64,000 nt of DNA from an uncultured Ruminococcus sp. Lineage in GTDB: Bacteria > Bacillota > Clostridia > Oscillospirales > Ruminococcaceae. A program made the position numbers and the translations under genes. Positions within the stretch are counted from its first letter, which is position 1. Each line of letters starts with the position of its first letter. Under the pieces are notes generated by a model. That model did no database searches. It was given only the letters and a program-made list of their open reading frames with translations, and was not told the DNA's origin. Positions 25,715-33,940 of this stretch are shown here, piece by piece. The DNA is taken from contig CADCFQ010000002.1 in NCBI GenBank assembly GCA_902800795.1, forward strand, positions 62,001 through 126,000, written 5' to 3'.

Positions 25715-26482
25715 TCATTCCACCTTCTCAAACTGCTCGGCCGGCACACCGCAGAGCGGACAGACAAAATCCTCCGGAAGCTCCTCGCCCTCATACTCAT
25801 ATCCGCACACAGTGCATCTCCAGATAGTCTTGCCGTCTGCTGTCTTTCCAACAGGCACAGCGTCCTCCTCCTTGTCGGGGACCACTTTCTCAAAGTCGGA
25901 AGCCGGATGCTTGCACAGCGGACAGATAAAGTCCTCCGGAAGCTCCTCGCCCTCATAGATATATCCGCATATCTTGCAGCGCCATACGGTCTTTTCGACC
26001 TTCTGGGGCTTCGGCTTTATATTTTTGTGATAATAGTCATAGGTCGCCGAGGGGATATCGCTTAGTATCTTCATATCGGTGACATCAGCTATGAACATAG
26101 TGTGGGTACCCAGGTCTATCTCCTGACACACCTTTCCCGAGATATAGGCATTGGTCCCCTTTGTTATATAAAGCTCGCCGTTCTCGGCTCTCGCACAGTC
26201 GGTGTAGCCCTTGAACTTGTCAGTGTCTCTTCCCGATTGGAAGCCGAAATGCTCAAACAGCGAGAAATCTGCATCCTGACTGATGATAGATGCGGTGAAG
26301 CTCTTGGTATAGGCTATCATATCGTGAGTAAGGTTAGCCTTGTTGACTGTTATGCTCACTCTGTTGGGGTCGCTTGTCACCTGCTGGAGAGTGTTCGTTA
26401 TACAGCCGTTGTCCTTTTCTCCCAGTCTTACCGTGAGCACAAAAAGCCCGTAGCTTATCTTGAAAACAGTGTTCTTATCCAT
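25715..26482 (-). CDS. flavin reductase-rubredoxin fusion with two rubredoxin domains (Hrb-like)
   Basis: 255 residues. Residues ~1-160 are a flavoredoxin-type FMN-binding domain (NRVSITVNKANLTHDMI, GKFKGY region). Two rubredoxin domains follow, each with CxxCG and CPLC pairs: WRCKICGYIYEGEELPEDFI and WRCTVCGYEYEGEELPEDFV, followed by ICPLC and VCPLC. High-molecular-weight rubredoxin of acetogens has one such domain and feeds electrons to flavodiiron proteins that reduce NO or O2. A similar oxygen/NO defence role is inferred; no flavodiiron gene is in the window. I chose ATG 26482, which has GGAGG 7 nt upstream, over ATG 26488. Confidence 0.92.
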   Translation of the reverse strand: MDKNTVFKISYGLFVLTVRLGEKDNGCITNTLQQVTSDPNRVSITVNKANLTHDMIAYTKSFTASIISQDADFSLFEHFGFQSGRDTDKFKGYTDCARAENGELYITKGTNAYISGKVCQEIDLGTHTMFIADVTDMKILSDIPSATYDYYHKNIKPKPQKVEKTVWRCKICGYIYEGEELPEDFICPLCKHPASDFEKVVPDKEEDAVPVGKTADGKTIWRCTVCGYEYEGEELPEDFVCPLCGVPAEQFEKVE

Positions 26483-26535
26483 GTTCATGCCTCCGTTCCT
26501 GAATTAAGTCATAGGTATCCTGTGATACTACCTCT

Positions 26536-26564
26536 ATCATAACCGCAAACGCAGGTGATGTCAA
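26536..26564 (-). promoter_or_regulatory. promoter of flavin reductase-rubredoxin gene
   Basis: TTGACA (26564-26559), 17-bp spacer, TATGAT (26541-26536) on the minus strand. Confidence 0.85.
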
Positions 26565-26630
26565 GCGCTTTTTGCTCTCCATGGGATAGAATTATCGGCC
26601 CTTGTTTTGTATATTTTGCTGCCATGACTC

Positions 26631-27491
26631 CTAGCCCTCCAGAGCCTTTATCATATCCTCCTCGTCTCTAAGCTGCGAGCGCTCGATGCGTTTAAGACAG
26701 AAAAGCCCTCCCGGCGCTCCACGGCGGATATGGTTTATCCCCTCCTCACAGGTCAGCACAGCCTCAAAGCCGCACTCGGCTATCGTGTCCTTTGCCAGAT
26801 CATCCGCATAGCCCAGAGGAAAGGTGAAGACATTCGGCTTGAAAGCGCAGTACTCGTCACAAAGGCGCTGGAGAGAGAACACATCGTTTAAGATAAGCCG
26901 CCGGTATTCTCTCTCCCCCTCGCCTTTCATCCTAAGACAGCCTTTGCGCTCCTCGTCTTTAAACAGCGAATAGGTCCCGTTTGCAAACTCGAACCTTCCG
27001 CCCAGGCGCATAGCCTTTATGCTGTCCCAGTCAAGGTGGGTCCTTTCCGGGTCCGGCGCCGCATCGTCGGCAGCGTGCTCTGTAAGCTCGCCGCTGACGG
27101 TTATAAGAAACCTTGCTCCCTTTTTCTCGGCTATGGGCACAAGCTCCGTCAGGCACCCGAGATACCCTGTATCGACGGTGAGGACTATCGGGCGCTCCGG
27201 CAGGTCTGCGCCGTAGTTTACGAACCTTATCAGGTCATTGACGAGCACTGGCTCATAGCCCAGAGAACGAAACAGGTCGATATCCTCCTCCAGCTGAGAA
27301 TAGGTGCAGGCGCTTTCGTTCGCCTTATCTTTTTCGCTGCAAAGCGCAGCATAGCGGATGACCGGGACGCTTCGGCTGTCCGGGTCCTGCTCCAAGATTT
27401 TTCCGTTCTTCATTGCCGAAAGGCTGCCGCCGCAGCCGCAAAACAGAAGTGTTATCAGCGCCAAAACCGCAAAAAGAAGTCTGTTTTTCAT
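26631..27491 (-). CDS. polysaccharide deacetylase-like lipoprotein lacking metal ligands
   Basis: 286 residues. A lipoprotein signal peptide (KNRLLFAVLALITLLFCGCGG, lipobox Cys ~18) is followed by a carbohydrate esterase 4-like NodB domain. The motif-1 position reads LTVDTGYLG instead of TFDDGY, so the metal-binding second Asp is Thr. The motif-2 position reads FEFANGTYSLF instead of HxxxxH, so both His ligands are gone. A pseudoenzyme that binds wall polymers without deacetylating them is the simplest reading. ATG 27491 has AGAGGGAG. Confidence 0.78.
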   Translation of the reverse strand: MKNRLLFAVLALITLLFCGCGGSLSAMKNGKILEQDPDSRSVPVIRYAALCSEKDKANESACTYSQLEEDIDLFRSLGYEPVLVNDLIRFVNYGADLPERPIVLTVDTGYLGCLTELVPIAEKKGARFLITVSGELTEHAADDAAPDPERTHLDWDSIKAMRLGGRFEFANGTYSLFKDEERKGCLRMKGEGEREYRRLILNDVFSLQRLCDEYCAFKPNVFTFPLGYADDLAKDTIAECGFEAVLTCEEGINHIRRGAPGGLFCLKRIERSQLRDEEDMIKALEG

Positions 27492-27586
27492 ATATCTCCC
27501 TCTTTTATGTGTTATTTGCATAATTATTGTCCTTATAATTCTATGCCGGAACAATAAAAAAATACAAAAAAATCTCCTGCCGACCC

Positions 27587-27615
27587 TTGAAATAATTGTG
27601 CAAATATGATATACT
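27587..27615 (+). promoter_or_regulatory. promoter of chemoreceptor gene
   Basis: TTGAAA (27587-27592), 17-bp spacer ending ATGA, TATACT (27610-27615). Confidence 0.82.
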
Positions 27616-27690
27616 GTATTAAATAGATTTTAATTCCTCGCCGCATTCAGCGGCAGACATAAAAGAACCGGAGGTGATGACATATCCCCT

Positions 27691-29838
27691 GTGGATATGG
27701 TCGATATGAAAAGACTTCGTACTAAAATGCTGCTTGCAATGGTCATGATAGCTATAGCCGTTTTCGTGTTCCTCGGCGCCGCCATGATCTTCTTTATCTC
27801 AAACTCGATAGAAAAGTCCATAGTTATCTCTATGAAGCCTATGGCTGAAAGTGCGGCCGATGACTTTGACGAGACGCTGACTATGTATATCAACTCTGTC
27901 ACGAACACCACCGGTTCCGAAGGATTTATCCAGGCGGACGATGACGAGGCAAGGATCGATATGCTAAAGTCCATCTTTACAAAGAACAATAACCAGTATA
28001 TCTCCATCGCCATCCTCAACGGCAGCGGTTCTGTCCTCTCTTCAAGCGGAGACTTTGCAGCCGACGGCGTTACCAAGGAGATGTGCACCGAAGCCAAGAG
28101 CATGACTTCTGCCCTCATCACCGATATCTATGAGACAAACAACGGCAAGCTGTTCTCTATCATCTGCTCAGGCAAGGACAGCAGCGGCGCCGACAAGATC
28201 TCGGTGCTCACTGTCAAGACCGCTATGCTCTCGAAGGACCTCAACTCCTTCAAGCTTGGCAGCAGAGGTTTCCTCTACGTTGTCAACAGCAAGGGCAAGG
28301 TACTGGTGGATGCTGCTTCAAAGAACGCAAAGACCGATATCTTTGAAAGCAAGGACAAGGATGTTGCTGAAACGACCAAGAATATCCTTGCCATAGACGA
28401 GGGCGATGACAAGTATAAATACAACGACACTACCTATTACACTTATCACGTTAAATCCGATTACTTCGGCTCGAAGATAATAATGACCACAGATATCGCT
28501 GACTTTGCGGAGTCCCAGAATGTGGCTGTAAGAAACGGGCTTATCATCGGAACGCTGATACTTATCATCACTGTTATCTTTGCGATATTCTTCGCAGGAA
28601 GGCTCTCGAAGCCTATCATCTCCACCACCAGCCGTCTGCGCAGCCTTGCACAGGGCAACCTGACAGACCCCGTTGACGTATGGTATTCAAAGGATGAGCT
28701 GGGCGTTCTGTCCACCTCCCTTGAAGAGACAGTATTCTCACTGAGACAGTATATAAGCCTTATCACCTATTCGCTGACACAGATCTCCGAGGGCAACCTG
28801 CAATACAGGCTCGAGGGTAACTTCAAGGGCGACTTCTTCAAGATCAAGAGCACATTCAACGAGATCTTCGATTCGCTCAATGACACCTTCGCATCTATCA
28901 ACCTCTCGGCAGAGCAGGTTAACTCCGGCGCTATCCAGGTGTCCGACTACTCACAGTCAGTTTCCCAGGGTGCTACCCAGCAGGCTTCCGCTATCGAGGA
29001 GCTTTCTGCCACCCTCACTGACGTTTCGGCTCAGATAGCGCAGAACTCGGAAGACTCGAAGAACGCTTTCGACTTCGTTTCCGAAAACACCGAGGCTGTC
29101 AACAACTGCAACGAGGACATGGCTAATATGCTCAAGGCTATGAACGCTATCAAGACCTCCTCCGACGAGATCGCTAAGATAATCAAGGTCATCGACGAGA
29201 TCTCCTTCCAGACCAACATCCTCGCTCTTAATGCTGCCGTTGAGGCCGCAAGAGAAGGCTCCAAGGGCTTCGGCGTCGTTGCCGACGAGGTAAGACGTCT
29301 TGCTTCACGTTCGGCTGAGGCCGCAAAACAGACCGCAGACCTTATCGAGAATTCGTCCCTGGCTGTTGCCAAGGGCTCGCAGATCGCTGAGCAGACCGCT
29401 AAGAGCCTTAGCGATATAGTTGAAAAGTCCAACCAGATCAGAGCACTGGTAAAGAATATCACAGAGGCCTCCGAGACTCAGTCCGGAGCTATCGCACAGG
29501 TAAACACAGGTGTAGACCAGATCTCGGCTGTCGTTTCGGCAAACACATCCACTGCTGTAAGCACAGCTTCGGCTTCTGAGGAGCTTTCGAGCCAGTCGCT
29601 GATACTCAAGAATATGATCGCAAGGTTCAAGCTCGACGAGGGCGGTGAGCGCCGTGACAACACAAAAAGGTTCAGCTATGTTGATGACGAGCCCTTTGAC
29701 GAGCCCGAGCCCGACGAAGCTGAAGCAGCGCCTGAGCCCGAGAAAAAAACATCATTCGGCCGCTTCGACTATAACGATGAGGACTTTGACGATGATACGA
29801 ACAACGAGTTCTCTGCCTCTTCGGATGATGAGTATTGA
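27691..29838 (+). CDS. methyl-accepting chemotaxis protein
   Basis: 715 residues. Order: TM1 (~12-35), an extracytoplasmic Cache-like sensor (~40-280), TM2 (~285-308), HAMP (~310-362), a coiled region and the signalling domain with the conserved hairpin tip IDEISFQTNILALNAAVEAA. The C-terminal tail is very acidic (about 50 residues, DDEPFDEPEPDEAEAAPEP). Translation starts at GTG (27691) with GGAGGTGATG upstream, or at ATG 27697. No chemotaxis genes are adjacent, but CheY and a CheX-like protein occur at 57.7-59 kb. Ligand unknown. Confidence 0.93.
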   Translation: MDMVDMKRLRTKMLLAMVMIAIAVFVFLGAAMIFFISNSIEKSIVISMKPMAESAADDFDETLTMYINSVTNTTGSEGFIQADDDEARIDMLKSIFTKNNNQYISIAILNGSGSVLSSSGDFAADGVTKEMCTEAKSMTSALITDIYETNNGKLFSIICSGKDSSGADKISVLTVKTAMLSKDLNSFKLGSRGFLYVVNSKGKVLVDAASKNAKTDIFESKDKDVAETTKNILAIDEGDDKYKYNDTTYYTYHVKSDYFGSKIIMTTDIADFAESQNVAVRNGLIIGTLILIITVIFAIFFAGRLSKPIISTTSRLRSLAQGNLTDPVDVWYSKDELGVLSTSLEETVFSLRQYISLITYSLTQISEGNLQYRLEGNFKGDFFKIKSTFNEIFDSLNDTFASINLSAEQVNSGAIQVSDYSQSVSQGATQQASAIEELSATLTDVSAQIAQNSEDSKNAFDFVSENTEAVNNCNEDMANMLKAMNAIKTSSDEIAKIIKVIDEISFQTNILALNAAVEAAREGSKGFGVVADEVRRLASRSAEAAKQTADLIENSSLAVAKGSQIAEQTAKSLSDIVEKSNQIRALVKNITEASETQSGAIAQVNTGVDQISAVVSANTSTAVSTASASEELSSQSLILKNMIARFKLDEGGERRDNTKRFSYVDDEPFDEPEPDEAEAAPEPEKKTSFGRFDYNDEDFDDDTNNEFSASSDDEY

Positions 29839-29858
29839 TGTTTGAAACGGTAACAAAA

Positions 29859-29880
29859 GCCCCCGCTAAGGCGGGGGTAT
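29859..29880 (+). terminator. GC-rich hairpin after chemoreceptor gene
   Basis: CCCCCGC/GCGGGGG stem with TAAG loop and no real T run, so termination may be partial and allow read-through into pfk. Confidence 0.5.
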
Positions 29881-29915
29881 CATTTATAAACCAAAATGAA
29901 AGGACTTGAAGCTCT

Positions 29916-30989
29916 ATGAAAAGACGTATCGGAATTCTTACCAGCGGCGGCGACTGCCCGGGACTTAATGCCACTATCAGAGGCGTTGCAAAAGCCTGCT
30001 ATGAAAAATTCGGCGACGATGTTGAGATCGTCGGCATCGAGGACGGCTATTTCGGACTTATAAACAATATGTGCAAGGAAATGAAGCAGTCTGATTTCTC
30101 GGGTATCCTGACAACAGGCGGAACTATATTCGGAACGAAGAGGACGCCCTTCAAGATGATGCAGGTCATAGAGGAGGACAATGTCGACAAGGTAAAGGCT
30201 ATGAAGGCCACCTATAAAAAGCAGAAGCTTGACTGCCTGCTGACACTTGGCGGAAACGGGACCCACAAGACCGCTAATCTGCTCTCGACAGAGGGGCTCA
30301 ATGTTATCGGTCTGCCAAAGACGATAGACAACGATATATGGGGAACAAGCGTTACCTTCGGCTTCCACACAGCTGTTGACACCGCCACCGACGTTATCGA
30401 CAGGCTCCACTCCACAGCCAATTCTCACGGACGCATCCTTGTTGCCGAGATAATGGGCAACAAGGCAGGCTGGCTGACCCTCTATGCCGGAATAGCCGGC
30501 GGCGCTGATATGATAGTTATCCCCGAGATACCCTATGATATCGACAAGCTGGCAGAGGCCTGCGAAAAGAGAAAGCAGAAGGGCTTCTCGATAATGGCAG
30601 TTGCAGAGGGCGCCTTTGACAAGGCCGAGGCTAAGATGAAGAAGAAGGAGCGTGCAAAGCTAAGAGCCGAGCAGGGCATCTCGACGGCTACATCAAGGAT
30701 AGCTTCACAGATAGAACAGCTGACCGGCAGAGAGACAAGAGTCTGCGTTCCCGGCCATATGCTCAGAGGCGGCAGCCCCAGCGCTTATGACAGGGTGCTT
30801 GCTACCAAGTTCGGTGTAAGAGCAGCCGAGCTTATCAGCAAGGACAAATACGGCTATGCAGTAGCTATGATAAACGAAAAGGTCTCCGAGAACCCTCTTG
30901 AGGACGTTGCCGGCAAGACCAAGTTCGTCCCCGAGGATGACCAGATGGTCAAGACCGCAAAAGAGATAGGCATAGTATTCGGAGATTGA
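29916..30989 (+). CDS. phosphofructokinase, atypical (GGNGT type)
   Basis: 357 residues, PFK family with GILTSGGDCPGLNATIRG and GHMLRGGSPSAYDR. The nucleotide-site motif is LGGNGTHK, not GGDGS, and the following motif is PKTIDND, not PGTIDND. In the family Gly/Lys at these two positions help set ATP versus PPi use; Lys is the PPi-type residue and Gly the ATP-type, so the phosphoryl donor is ambiguous. It lies behind the chemoreceptor gene. A classical PfkA is encoded at 44087, so this is a second isozyme, and may be PPi-linked. Confidence 0.88.
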   Translation: MKRRIGILTSGGDCPGLNATIRGVAKACYEKFGDDVEIVGIEDGYFGLINNMCKEMKQSDFSGILTTGGTIFGTKRTPFKMMQVIEEDNVDKVKAMKATYKKQKLDCLLTLGGNGTHKTANLLSTEGLNVIGLPKTIDNDIWGTSVTFGFHTAVDTATDVIDRLHSTANSHGRILVAEIMGNKAGWLTLYAGIAGGADMIVIPEIPYDIDKLAEACEKRKQKGFSIMAVAEGAFDKAEAKMKKKERAKLRAEQGISTATSRIASQIEQLTGRETRVCVPGHMLRGGSPSAYDRVLATKFGVRAAELISKDKYGYAVAMINEKVSENPLEDVAGKTKFVPEDDQMVKTAKEIGIVFGD

Positions 30990-31009
30990 TCGTTCAAGAT
31001 AAGACATAA

Positions 31010-31036
31010 AAAATCCCCCACTCGTGTGGGGGATTT
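31010..31036. terminator. bidirectional terminator
   Basis: AAAATCCCCCAC and its complement GTGGGGGATTTT around TCGT, between convergent pfk and the secreted-protein gene. Confidence 0.9.
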
Positions 31037-31049
31037 TCATATTCAGTAA

Positions 31050-31967
31050 TTATTTCTTCTTAACTATTACAACAACTATAACAGCAAGTACAACTACGCC
31101 GCCGCAGATCCCAAGGATAAGAGGAAGATTGGAATCTTCGTCCTTGTCATCGTCCTCAGCCTTAGAGCTGTCGCTCTTTGCTGCACTGGAAGCATCAGCC
31201 TTGGACTCCTTTGTGCTGTCCTGGGTATCAACCACCTCAGGTGTGGATGTCTCGTCAGTAACATCGTCCTCAGCTGCGTAATCAGTGAAGCCCTCGCCGG
31301 AAACCGACTCATAAACTTCGTCAGCATAACCCTCGATCTTGTCGGTAGGCAGACCGCTTACTGTGAATGTGATGGTGATAGGATCAGCAGTTTTCCAGAT
31401 CTTGTTGTCCATTTCGGGAGTTATCATTCCCTCGGGGAGCTCGCCGTATGCGTTCTTGATCTTAATCATCTTCTGGCCGTCTTCACCGTTAGAGCAATCC
31501 TCAAGTATCTGCTCGTGAACGCCGTCCTCGTTTATCTCGTTGCGGAAGGTATACTCCGTTCCGTCGATAACACACTTGGTGATCTCGAATCTCGGACCTA
31601 TATCGTTCTCGACATCTGCGTATGTATCAAAGTCGAGATCGACCTCAACGCCGAAAAAGCCAAGATCATAATCGAAATCAGGCTTGTATCCGCTCATCTC
31701 AACTGTGTACTCGCCGTTACCGGTGATGTTTACATCCTTGTGTGTAACACCGACAACAGTCTCACAGTCCTCACAGAGAGCATCAAGAGAAAGCTCGTCT
31801 CTGTGATCCCACTGGTCCATTATCTGCCAAACGATACCGCCGTGGCAGTATACTCCGTTCTCATCTGGCTCAGGCACAGGAAGCTCAGCGTCTGCACAAA
31901 CAGGGATGGCTGAAAATGCAGCGATAGCAGCTGCGCTCAAAGCACAAAAACCTTTCTTCAAAAACAT
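31050..31967 (-). CDS. secreted, C-terminally membrane-anchored protein
   Basis: 305 residues. Signal peptide (KKGFCALSAAAIAAFSAIPVCA, cleavage near 25), a beta-rich ectodomain (~30-215), a Ser/Asp/Lys-rich linker (~220-275) and a C-terminal hydrophobic anchor (LPLILGICGGVVVLAVIVVVIVKKK) with positive end. No LPXTG. It contains four Cys, in HGGIVWQ and LCEDCETVVG regions. Family not recognised; surface display suggests binding or adhesion. ATG 31967 has AAGGAGGG. Confidence 0.85.
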   Translation of the reverse strand: MFLKKGFCALSAAAIAAFSAIPVCADAELPVPEPDENGVYCHGGIVWQIMDQWDHRDELSLDALCEDCETVVGVTHKDVNITGNGEYTVEMSGYKPDFDYDLGFFGVEVDLDFDTYADVENDIGPRFEITKCVIDGTEYTFRNEINEDGVHEQILEDCSNGEDGQKMIKIKNAYGELPEGMITPEMDNKIWKTADPITITFTVSGLPTDKIEGYADEVYESVSGEGFTDYAAEDDVTDETSTPEVVDTQDSTKESKADASSAAKSDSSKAEDDDKDEDSNLPLILGICGGVVVLAVIVVVIVKKK

Positions 31968-31999
31968 AGGGTGATCCCTCCTTAAATAATCATAAATAT

Positions 32000-32028
32000 A
32001 TTATAACACAGTGTTTCGGATTTGTAAA
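32000..32028 (-). promoter_or_regulatory. promoter of secreted-protein gene
   Basis: TTTACA (32028-32023), 17-bp spacer ending TGTGT, TATAAT (32005-32000). Confidence 0.88.
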
Positions 32029-32049
32029 GAGAAAATAACCCGCTCCGGC

Positions 32050-32100
32050 TTGAAAAATACGAAACAATATGATATAATTAAACTGTAGGATACAGTTTAA
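32050..32100 (+). promoter_or_regulatory. promoter with perfect palindrome at the transcription start
   Basis: TTGAAA (32050-32055), 17-bp spacer, TATAAT (32073-32078). A perfect 10-bp inverted repeat TTAAACTGTA (32078-32087)/TACAGTTTAA (32091-32100) covers the start site, a classical repressor position. Confidence 0.82.
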
Positions 32101-32123
32101 TCCGTCAGAAGGCAGGTGAGCTT

Positions 32124-32603
32124 ATGTCAAAGATCAGATCGGCAGATTTTTACTACGGCGCAGTGCTCTCAAAGCTGCTCGCAAGAGGGGCTGACCCCAT
32201 AATGATAGAGGGCGGCCAGGACAGGCGTATTTACGAGATCAGGAAAAAGGATGTAAGCTTTACGCTGTTCGTTAAATTCCGCACCCGCAAGGAGCGCTCC
32301 ACCGAAGAGGGTCTCAACAGCTGGAAATTCTCCATCAAGGAAGATATGCCGCTTTTGCGGGAGCACATGAAGAAAAACAAAAACCTTGTTCTCGCTCTTT
32401 TATGTGCGAGCGAGAACCTTGGCGAGAGCGAGCTTGCGCTTCTCGATTGCAACGAGGTAAACAGGCTCCTGTTTCTTGACAAGGAGTCTATCTCCATAAG
32501 CAGGCGCAGCGGAGAAAAGTATTACCGCATAGCCAACGGCCCCGACCGTGAGGACTCATTCGAGATAAAGGCAAACAGGATCAACGAGTTTTTTAACGCC
32601 TGA
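32124..32603 (+). CDS. uncharacterised 159-residue protein
   Basis: Cytoplasmic, basic N-terminal half (SFTLFVKFRTRKERSTEEG) with ~40% charged residues; middle helix LREHMKKNKNLVLALLCASENLGESELALLD; C-terminal SISRRSGEKYYRIANGPDREDSFEIKANR. No recognised motif. The gene has its own promoter, palindromic operator and terminator, and GGCAGGTG before ATG 32124. The operator-controlled single gene suggests a regulated response protein. A nuclease-like alpha/beta fold is possible but not supported. Confidence 0.75.
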   Translation: MSKIRSADFYYGAVLSKLLARGADPIMIEGGQDRRIYEIRKKDVSFTLFVKFRTRKERSTEEGLNSWKFSIKEDMPLLREHMKKNKNLVLALLCASENLGESELALLDCNEVNRLLFLDKESISISRRSGEKYYRIANGPDREDSFEIKANRINEFFNA

Positions 32604-32636
32604 AGAAACGCAGACGCAATAAAACATTTCGTGTTT

Positions 32637-32675
32637 AAGGCACTTTCGTCGAGAATGGCGAGAGTGCCTTTTTTT
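32637..32675 (+). terminator. terminator
   Basis: AAGGCACTTTCG (32637-32648)/CGAGAGTGCCTT (32659-32670), one G-U, then T run. Confidence 0.92.
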
Positions 32676-32698
32676 GTCGCTTTGCCTGGCGCCTGCTC

Positions 32699-32820
32699 AA
32701 TGAATAGTGAATAATGAAGAATAAAGAAATAAGAATAAAGGTATCGTCCTGCGGACGATGATGTTTTAAAATCATCGCCAAAGGCGATACCTTAACTATT
32801 CACTATTCGTTATTCACTTT
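32699..32820. repeat. MITE-like palindromic repeat element
   Basis: About 120 bp. The left end (AATGAATAGTGAATAATGAAG..., ending AAGGTATCG at 32738-32746) is an imperfect inverted copy of the right end (CGATACCTTAACTATTCACT..., from 32785 to 32820). Two hairpins lie between, CGTCC-TGC-GGACG and GATGAT/ATCATC. No ORF. This GAATAGTGAATAA-type palindrome is a known kind of dispersed small repeat in Firmicutes; copies elsewhere in the genome cannot be checked here. Confidence 0.75.
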
Positions 32821-32831
32821 TTCCGCCGACA

Positions 32832-33356
32832 TCACTTTTTGAAAACTCTGCCCTCTTTGCGCTGTGCAGGCGCCGCAGGCTCTGCATCGCTGTATCCGAT
32901 AGCACAGTGGCCTATGCCCACATAGCCCTCCGGCACACCGAACTCGTCAAGGATGGCTCTGCCCTCCTCGCATTCGCTCTCTTCCTTTGCCCTGTGTATC
33001 CATATACTCGATACCCCCAGAGCGTGAGCCGCCAGCATAAGGTTGCCCATAACGAGACTGCCGTCATAGATATAGGTCGGGTTATCCTTCGGCGCTAACA
33101 CCCAAAGATAACAAGCAGCGCCGTAGAACGGATCAAAGCCCTCGTCCCAGCCGCCTATGCGCCTGTTGAGGTCTCTTATCTTTGCCTTGGTCTCCTCGTC
33201 CTTGACCACCACAACAACAGCGCACTGGGTGCCCCTGCCGTTTGCGGCATAAAGACCGGCTTCAATGATCTCATCGATGATAGCATCCGGCACCGGCAGA
33301 GAATTGAAACTCCTGCAGCTTCTTCTTTCCTTCATCGCCTTGATTATCTCATTCAC
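32832..33356 (-). CDS. nitroreductase family protein
   Basis: 174 residues, FMN-dependent nitroreductase fold: MKERRSCRSFNSLPVPD at the N terminus with the FMN-binding Arg/Ser, AGLYAANGRGTQ, and WIHRAKEESE-GIGHCAIGYSD at the C terminus. It reduces nitro or quinone-like compounds with NAD(P)H; substrate not defined. Start is GTG 33356 with GGAGGTC upstream. It follows the FakA C-terminal-like gene by 18 bp in one operon. Confidence 0.92.
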   Translation of the reverse strand: MNEIIKAMKERRSCRSFNSLPVPDAIIDEIIEAGLYAANGRGTQCAVVVVVKDEETKAKIRDLNRRIGGWDEGFDPFYGAACYLWVLAPKDNPTYIYDGSLVMGNLMLAAHALGVSSIWIHRAKEESECEEGRAILDEFGVPEGYVGIGHCAIGYSDAEPAAPAQRKEGRVFKK

Positions 33357-33374
33357 GGAAATGACCTCCTTTTA

Positions 33375-33632
33375 TCAGCCTTTAAGTCCTCTCGACTGTC
33401 TTACCATATCCTCCACCACGATATCATAGATCTCGCCCAGGGTCGCACAGTATTCAAGCAGCTTCCAGGGCTCGTTGGTGTGAAAATGTATCTTCACTGT
33501 CTCATCATCACCGATAACGAGCAGGCTGTCACCCACAAAGTGCTCGGTTATGTAATCGTCAAGCTCGTCCTCATCGAGCCCATCAGCGTCGATAAGCAGC
33601 TGTGTGTCGTATCTGAATTCGATATCGTCCAT
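33375..33632 (-). CDS. stand-alone FakA C-terminal-like domain
   Basis: 85 residues. YDTQLLIDADGLDEDELDDY, then GDSLLVIGDDETVKIHFHTNEP and CATLGEIYDIVVEDMVRQ match the C-terminal domain of FakA (DAK2-containing fatty acid kinase), including HFHTNEP for HVHTNDP. The kinase (DAK2) domain is missing. ATG 33632 has GGAGGAGAT and a consensus promoter, so it is a deliberate short gene rather than the tail of a broken one. It is first in the operon with the nitroreductase. Confidence 0.82.
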   Translation of the reverse strand: MDDIEFRYDTQLLIDADGLDEDELDDYITEHFVGDSLLVIGDDETVKIHFHTNEPWKLLEYCATLGEIYDIVVEDMVRQSRGLKG

Positions 33633-33684
33633 TTTAGATCTCCTCCGTTCGGTTTTGCGTCTGACCAATATCAGCTCTGCTGAT

Positions 33685-33713
33685 AGTATACCATATTTTA
33701 CAGCGTTTGTAAA
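33685..33713 (-). promoter_or_regulatory. promoter of the FakA-C-like/nitroreductase operon
   Basis: TTTACA (33713-33708), 17-bp spacer, TATACT (33690-33685), overlapping a palindrome ATCAGC-TCT-GCTGAT (33670-33684). Confidence 0.85.
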
Positions 33714-33808
33714 GGAATTATTTCATTTTGCTGCCGTTTTCAGGCTTTTGTGTGAGGTTATGTGACAGTCTGGGGTTTGCAATATGTTTACTGTGTGTTC
33801 ATTTCGTG

Positions 33809-33837
33809 TTCACTGTTCAGTGGTAAAGTATTATGAT
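33809..33837 (+). promoter_or_regulatory. probable promoter of trkA-trkH
   Basis: TTCACT (33809-33814), 17-bp spacer, TATGAT (33832-33837). The ~100-nt leader shows no known riboswitch. The 33633-33940 gap otherwise holds nothing recognised. Confidence 0.6.
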
Positions 33838-33940
33838 ATAACAGTATGCTTAAACTGGAATATTGTGTCAGAACGCAAAAATGCAGCGGGTCTTCACTTA
33901 GCTGCAAAACGTTCAAAATACAATTAGGAGGATATAGAAA

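Noticed and set aside
25711-25956. Long N-terminal extension of the 64-residue gene with two similar MRARSFRR... segments
   Set aside because: The apparent internal repeat is the two rubredoxin domains read in the wrong frame; the real start is the ATG at 25710.
33713-33940. c-di-AMP (ydaO) riboswitch before trkA
   Set aside because: The leader is too short and lacks ydaO consensus motifs.
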